This document shows positions 60,633-64,000 of a DNA stretch of 64,000 nt, piece by piece. Location: the NCBI RefSeq assembly GCF_014638095.1, contig NZ_BMFH01000002.1, forward strand, positions 496,001 to 560,000, in the 5' to 3' direction. The DNA comes from Muriicola marianensis. GTDB lineage: Bacteria; Bacteroidota; Bacteroidia; Flavobacteriales; Flavobacteriaceae. The position numbers and the translations under genes are program-made. Numbering within the stretch: the first letter of the stretch is position 1; each line of letters begins with the position of its first letter. Under the pieces are notes generated by a model. The model was not told where the DNA came from and did no database searches. It saw only the letters and a program-made list of their open reading frames with translations.

Positions 60633-61823
60633 CTAATTTAAAAATTCAAAGATTCCGGCTGCTCCCTGCCCGGTGCCCACACACATGGTGACCAGGCCGT
60701 GTTTGCCTTTCATCTTCCGTTTCCGCATCTCGTCAAATAGCTGGACGGAAAGTTTGGCGCCTGTGCATCCCAGCGGGTGCCCCAAAGCGATGGCTCCTCC
60801 ATTGACGTTGACGATCTCAGGATTGAGATCCAGTTCCCTGATCACGGCGAGTGACTGGGAAGCAAAGGCCTCATTGAGTTCGATGAGTTCCAGGTCTGAC
60901 TGTTTCATTCCGGCCTGTTTCAGGGCTTTGGGCACGGCCTTTACCGGACCAATCCCCATGATCCTGGGCTCTACCCCGGCAGCGGCGTAATTCACCAGTC
61001 GGGCTATGGGCTCGAGCTTGAGTTCTTTCACCATATCTTCGCTCATCACAAGAACAAAAGCGGCTCCGTCACTCATTTGTGAAGAATTCCCGGCTGTCAC
61101 GCTTCCTCCCGCAGCAAAAACGGGCTTGAGTTTCGCCAGGACCTCCAGGGAGGTATCTGCCCGTGGACCTTCGTCATCCTTTACCGTATAGGTAGTGCTC
61201 TCCTTTTTCCCCTGGGCATTCACAAACGTATGCTCCACTTCAATGGGTACGATCTGATCGGTAAACTTGCCTTCTTTCTGGGCTTTCAAGGCCTTCATAT
61301 GGGAATTATAGGCGAACTCATCCTGGTCTTCTCTAGACACCTTGAATTGTTTGGCTACGGCTTCTGCCGTGAGGCCCATCCCCCAGTAATAATCTTCATT
61401 CCCTTCTTTGGCCACCGCATAGTCTGGTGTAGGCTTGTAGCCACCCATTGGGATGTAGGACATGCTCTCTGCCCCTCCGGCTATGATACAATCAGCCATT
61501 CCGGATTGGATCTTGGCCGTCGCGATACCGATCGTCTCCAATCCTGAGGCACAATATCTGTTCACTGTAACACCGGGTACATCCTCGATCTTTAGTCCCA
61601 TCAGAGATATCAGTCGGGCCATATTCAGTCCCTGTTCAGCCTCGGGCATCGCATTGCCCACGATTACGTCATCGATCCTCTTCTTGTCGAGGCCCGGGAC
61701 TTCTTTCATCAGGAATTCTATGGTCTCGGCTGCCAATTCATCTGGCCGCTTGAAACGGAAAAGGCCTCTTGGTGCCTTGCCCACGGCGGTTCTGTATGCT
61801 TTTACAATATATGCTGTCTTCAT
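60633..61823 (-). CDS. fadA: Acetyl-CoA C-acyltransferase (3-ketoacyl-CoA thiolase)
   Basis: 396 residues. Catalytic Cys91 is in NRYCASGLETI, the His in GGAIALGHPLGCTG, and the second Cys in CVGTGQGAAG, all in the thiolase order. It releases acetyl-CoA in the last step of each beta-oxidation cycle. It starts three bases after the stop of the multifunctional 3-hydroxyacyl-CoA dehydrogenase gene and is followed by the acyl-CoA dehydrogenase gene. Confidence 0.94.
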   Translation of the reverse strand: MKTAYIVKAYRTAVGKAPRGLFRFKRPDELAAETIEFLMKEVPGLDKKRIDDVIVGNAMPEAEQGLNMARLISLMGLKIEDVPGVTVNRYCASGLETIGIATAKIQSGMADCIIAGGAESMSYIPMGGYKPTPDYAVAKEGNEDYYWGMGLTAEAVAKQFKVSREDQDEFAYNSHMKALKAQKEGKFTDQIVPIEVEHTFVNAQGKKESTTYTVKDDEGPRADTSLEVLAKLKPVFAAGGSVTAGNSSQMSDGAAFVLVMSEDMVKELKLEPIARLVNYAAAGVEPRIMGIGPVKAVPKALKQAGMKQSDLELIELNEAFASQSLAVIRELDLNPEIVNVNGGAIALGHPLGCTGAKLSVQLFDEMRKRKMKGKHGLVTMCVGTGQGAAGIFEFLN

Positions 61824-61826
61824 CTT

Positions 61827-64000
61827 TTAGTTTCTTAGGGGTTTGCCGGTTTTTAACATGTGCTGTATGCGCTCCAGAGTCTTTCGTTCCGTACAGAGTG
61901 ACAGGAAGGCCTCCCGTTCCAGGTCGAGCAGATACTGCTCACTCACATAACTCGTTTCGGACAGGTCGCCTCCAGCCATCACATAGGCCAGCTTGTCGGC
62001 GATCTTCTTATCGTGTTCGGAGATATAGTGGCCGGCCTCCATGGAATCTGTTCCCACTAGGAACATTCCCAAAGCCTGTTTCCCGAGCACCTTCACATCC
62101 GTACGACGTATAGGCTGGGTATAGCCTGCTTCTGCCATGAGTTTGGCGTATGCTTTGGCAGTTGCGATCTGACGGTCCTTATTGACCACGACGACATCTT
62201 TTCCCTTCTGGAGGATGCCCAGATCGTAAGCCTCATAGGCCGATGTAGAAACCTTGGCCATCCCGATGGTCAGGAAGTACTCCTGGAGGACGTTCAGTTC
62301 CACATCATTCTTTCTGAACGTGTCTGATGCCCTGAGCGCCATCTCCTTGGATCCGCCCCCGCCGGGGATCACACCCACACCAAATTCAACCAGTCCGATA
62401 TAGGTCTCGGCAGCTGCCACTACTTTGTCAGCATGAAGGGAAAGTTCACAACCCCCGCCCAGGCACATACCATGGGGTGCTGCTACAGTGGGAATAGCCG
62501 AATACCGCATCCTCATCATGGTATCCTGGAACATTTTTACCGCCATGTTGAGCTCGTCGTATTCCTGTTCAACGGCCATCATAAAGATCATCCCGATATT
62601 GGCACCCACGGAGAAATTCGCGGCCTGATTCCCGACCACAAGACCCTGGAAATCCTTTTCCGCCAGGTCGATCCCTTTGTTGAGGCCCGCCAGGACATCT
62701 CCGCCTATGGTGTTCATCTTAGATTGGAATTCCACATTGAGGATACCGTCTCCCAGGTCTTCGATGACTACCCCACTATTCCTGAATACTTCCTTGGTCT
62801 TGCGGATATTGTCTAGGATGATAAAGGCGTCCTGCCCGGGTACTTTTACCATCTCCTTCTTCTGTACATCGTAATAATAGGTAGCCCCATCTTTTACGGA
62901 ATAGAAGGAATTGATGCCGGCCGACTTCATTTCGTCTACCCATGCGGCTGCCTTTTGTCCTTCGGCAGAGATGAGTTCCAGACCTTTGTCGAGCCCGATG
63001 GCATCCCAGATCTGGAAGGGGCCATGCTCCCAGCCAAAACCGGCTTTCATGGCATCGTCTATCTTGTAGAGCTCATCAGAGATCTCCGGGATCCTGTGCG
63101 TTACATAGGCGAATAGCACCCCAAAACTCTTCCTGTAAAACTCCCCTGCCTTGTCTTTGCCTCCTACCAGGATCTTAAACCTGTCTATGACCTTATCAAC
63201 GGTCTTGGTCAGTTCGAGGGTCGCGAATTTGGCGCTCTTTTTGGAACGGTATTCCATGGTATTGAGATCCAGGGTAAGGATCTCGCTGCCTCCCTTGGGA
63301 TTGTTCACTTTTTTATAGAATCCCTGTCCTGATTTGCTGCCATACCATTTGTTTTCCGCCATGGTATTGATGAATTCAGGCAGCTTGAAGAGTTCGTGCC
63401 TTTCATCTTTTGGACAGTTCTCATGGATTCCGTTGGCTACATGTACCAGGGTATCGAGTCCCACCACATCCACGGTACGGAAAGTGGCAGATTTTGGCCG
63501 CCCGATGACCGGACCTGTGAGTTTGTCCACTTCTTCTACGGTGAGATCGAGTTCTTTTACCGCATGGAACAGGCTCATGATGCTGAAGATACCTATCCGG
63601 TTACCTATGAAGGCCGGAGTATCTTTTGCCACTACGGAAGTTTTACCCAGGAATTGTTCTCCGTACCCGTTGAGGAATTCCAGGACCTCGGGTTTGGTCT
63701 TGGGCCCCGGGATGATCTCAAAAAGCTTGAGGTATCGCGCCGGGTTGAAGAAGTGCGTACCACAAAAGTGCTGCTGGAAGTCTTCTGATCTCCCCTCGCT
63801 CATAAAGTGAATCGGGATCCCTGAGGTATTGGAGGTGATCAGAGTTCCCGGTTTGCGGTGTTTTTCGAGGTTTTCGAAAACTTGCTTCTTGATATCGAGC
63901 CGTTCTACGACCACTTCTATGATCCAGTCGACCTGCCCTACTTTAGAAATGTCGTCCTCCAGGTTGCCGGTGGTGATCCTGTTGGCAAAATCCTTATGGT
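61827..64000 (-). CDS. 3-hydroxyacyl-CoA dehydrogenase / enoyl-CoA hydratase multifunctional protein (5' end beyond the window)
   Basis: The frame is open to the last base of the window, so the true start and the NAD-binding nucleotide fold lie outside. The visible 723 residues hold the 3-hydroxyacyl-CoA dehydrogenase core (SNTSGIPIHFMSEG, CGTHFFNPARYLKLFEIIPG, NRIGIFSIMS) and a C-terminal enoyl-CoA hydratase domain at about residues 380-630 of the visible part (GMCLGGGCELSLHADKV, GVIPGGGGSKEM). This order, dehydrogenase first and hydratase second, is the reverse of FadB/FadJ and is common in Bacteroidota. A GTG at 63912-63914 is internal, not a start. Confidence 0.92.
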   Translation of the reverse strand, partial: HKDFANRITTGNLEDDISKVGQVDWIIEVVVERLDIKKQVFENLEKHRKPGTLITSNTSGIPIHFMSEGRSEDFQQHFCGTHFFNPARYLKLFEIIPGPKTKPEVLEFLNGYGEQFLGKTSVVAKDTPAFIGNRIGIFSIMSLFHAVKELDLTVEEVDKLTGPVIGRPKSATFRTVDVVGLDTLVHVANGIHENCPKDERHELFKLPEFINTMAENKWYGSKSGQGFYKKVNNPKGGSEILTLDLNTMEYRSKKSAKFATLELTKTVDKVIDRFKILVGGKDKAGEFYRKSFGVLFAYVTHRIPEISDELYKIDDAMKAGFGWEHGPFQIWDAIGLDKGLELISAEGQKAAAWVDEMKSAGINSFYSVKDGATYYYDVQKKEMVKVPGQDAFIILDNIRKTKEVFRNSGVVIEDLGDGILNVEFQSKMNTIGGDVLAGLNKGIDLAEKDFQGLVVGNQAANFSVGANIGMIFMMAVEQEYDELNMAVKMFQDTMMRMRYSAIPTVAAPHGMCLGGGCELSLHADKVVAAAETYIGLVEFGVGVIPGGGGSKEMALRASDTFRKNDVELNVLQEYFLTIGMAKVSTSAYEAYDLGILQKGKDVVVVNKDRQIATAKAYAKLMAEAGYTQPIRRTDVKVLGKQALGMFLVGTDSMEAGHYISEHDKKIADKLAYVMAGGDLSETSYVSEQYLLDLEREAFLSLCTERKTLERIQHMLKTGKPLRN

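Noticed and set aside
63912-63914. GTG as start of the multifunctional beta-oxidation gene
   Set aside because: The frame continues upstream with good family sequence (for example DWIIEVVVERLD) to the end of the window, so the gene is truncated by the window, not started there.
1-64000. tRNA, rRNA, insertion sequences, prophage, CRISPR
   Set aside because: I looked through the intergenic gaps by eye and saw no cloverleaf, rRNA, transposase, integrase or regularly spaced repeat. A small RNA gene could still have been missed.

Overview
The window looks like a chromosomal segment of a marine member of the Flavobacteriaceae (Bacteroidota). Three things point there. The family markers include a PorP/SprF-type protein of type IX secretion, DUF2141, DUF2490 and DUF4870 proteins, 2TM-domain proteins beside LytTR regulators, a LETM1-related protein, an exported DPP III and many lipoproteins. 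Several gene starts are preceded by Bacteroidota-type promoter elements (-7 TAnnTTTG, sometimes with a -33 TTG). Gene content is dense and housekeeping-like. I saw no rRNA, tRNA, insertion sequence, phage or CRISPR array.

Layout. 0-5.6 kb: the end of an Asp/Glu racemase gene, then a sulfur-oxidation locus. A minus-strand set (Tat-exported sulfite dehydrogenase, membrane monohaem cytochrome c, tandem rhodanese, fatty-acid hydroxylase) is divergent from a type II sulfide:quinone oxidoreductase. 5.6-10.1 kb: upp, trxB, a lipocalin-like protein, and a BioF-like PLP enzyme overlapping a dipeptide epimerase. 10.1-13.1 kb: PadR - PspC-domain protein - DUF2807 envelope-stress-like operon. 13.2-19.1 kb: small membrane and secreted proteins, a DUF4442 protein, AIM24, DUF2461, a NudK-type Nudix hydrolase, a PBP4-type lipoprotein and a conserved 65-aa protein. 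19.1-22.6 kb: oxyR/dps divergent pair, DUF2141 protein, and an SLC45-like sugar transporter with a perfect 19-bp palindrome upstream. 23-24.7 kb: PorP/SprF-like protein with a C-terminal SPOR-like domain.

26.7-33.6 kb is a signalling region. It holds a TPR/HisKA_2 kinase with a LytTR regulator, a PaiB-type protein, and a LytS-type kinase fused to a 2TM domain, followed by three separate 2TM proteins and a second LytTR regulator. 33.6-36 kb: LETM1-related protein and a lipoprotein Cu/Zn SOD. 36-50 kb is a long minus-strand run of exported hydrolases: DUF2490, S9 peptidase, giant BNR-repeat protein, NTF2-like lipoprotein, two amidohydrolases, M1 peptidase, an HExxH lipoprotein and an M28 peptidase. 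50-56.5 kb: fused trehalose-6-phosphate synthase/phosphatase divergent from a GH15 enzyme, a beta-propeller protein and a PLP decarboxylase. 56.7-58.7 kb: exported DPP III. 58.8-64 kb: a fatty-acid beta-oxidation operon whose first gene runs off the window.

Taken together, the segment suggests an aerobic, peptide- and fatty-acid-consuming heterotroph that can oxidise sulfide and sulfite as a side activity, handles peroxide and superoxide stress, and makes trehalose. The least explained parts are the 2TM/LytS/LytTR cassette, the PorP-SPOR fusion and the BioF-like/epimerase pair. All functions are read from motifs and family memory; no database search was run.
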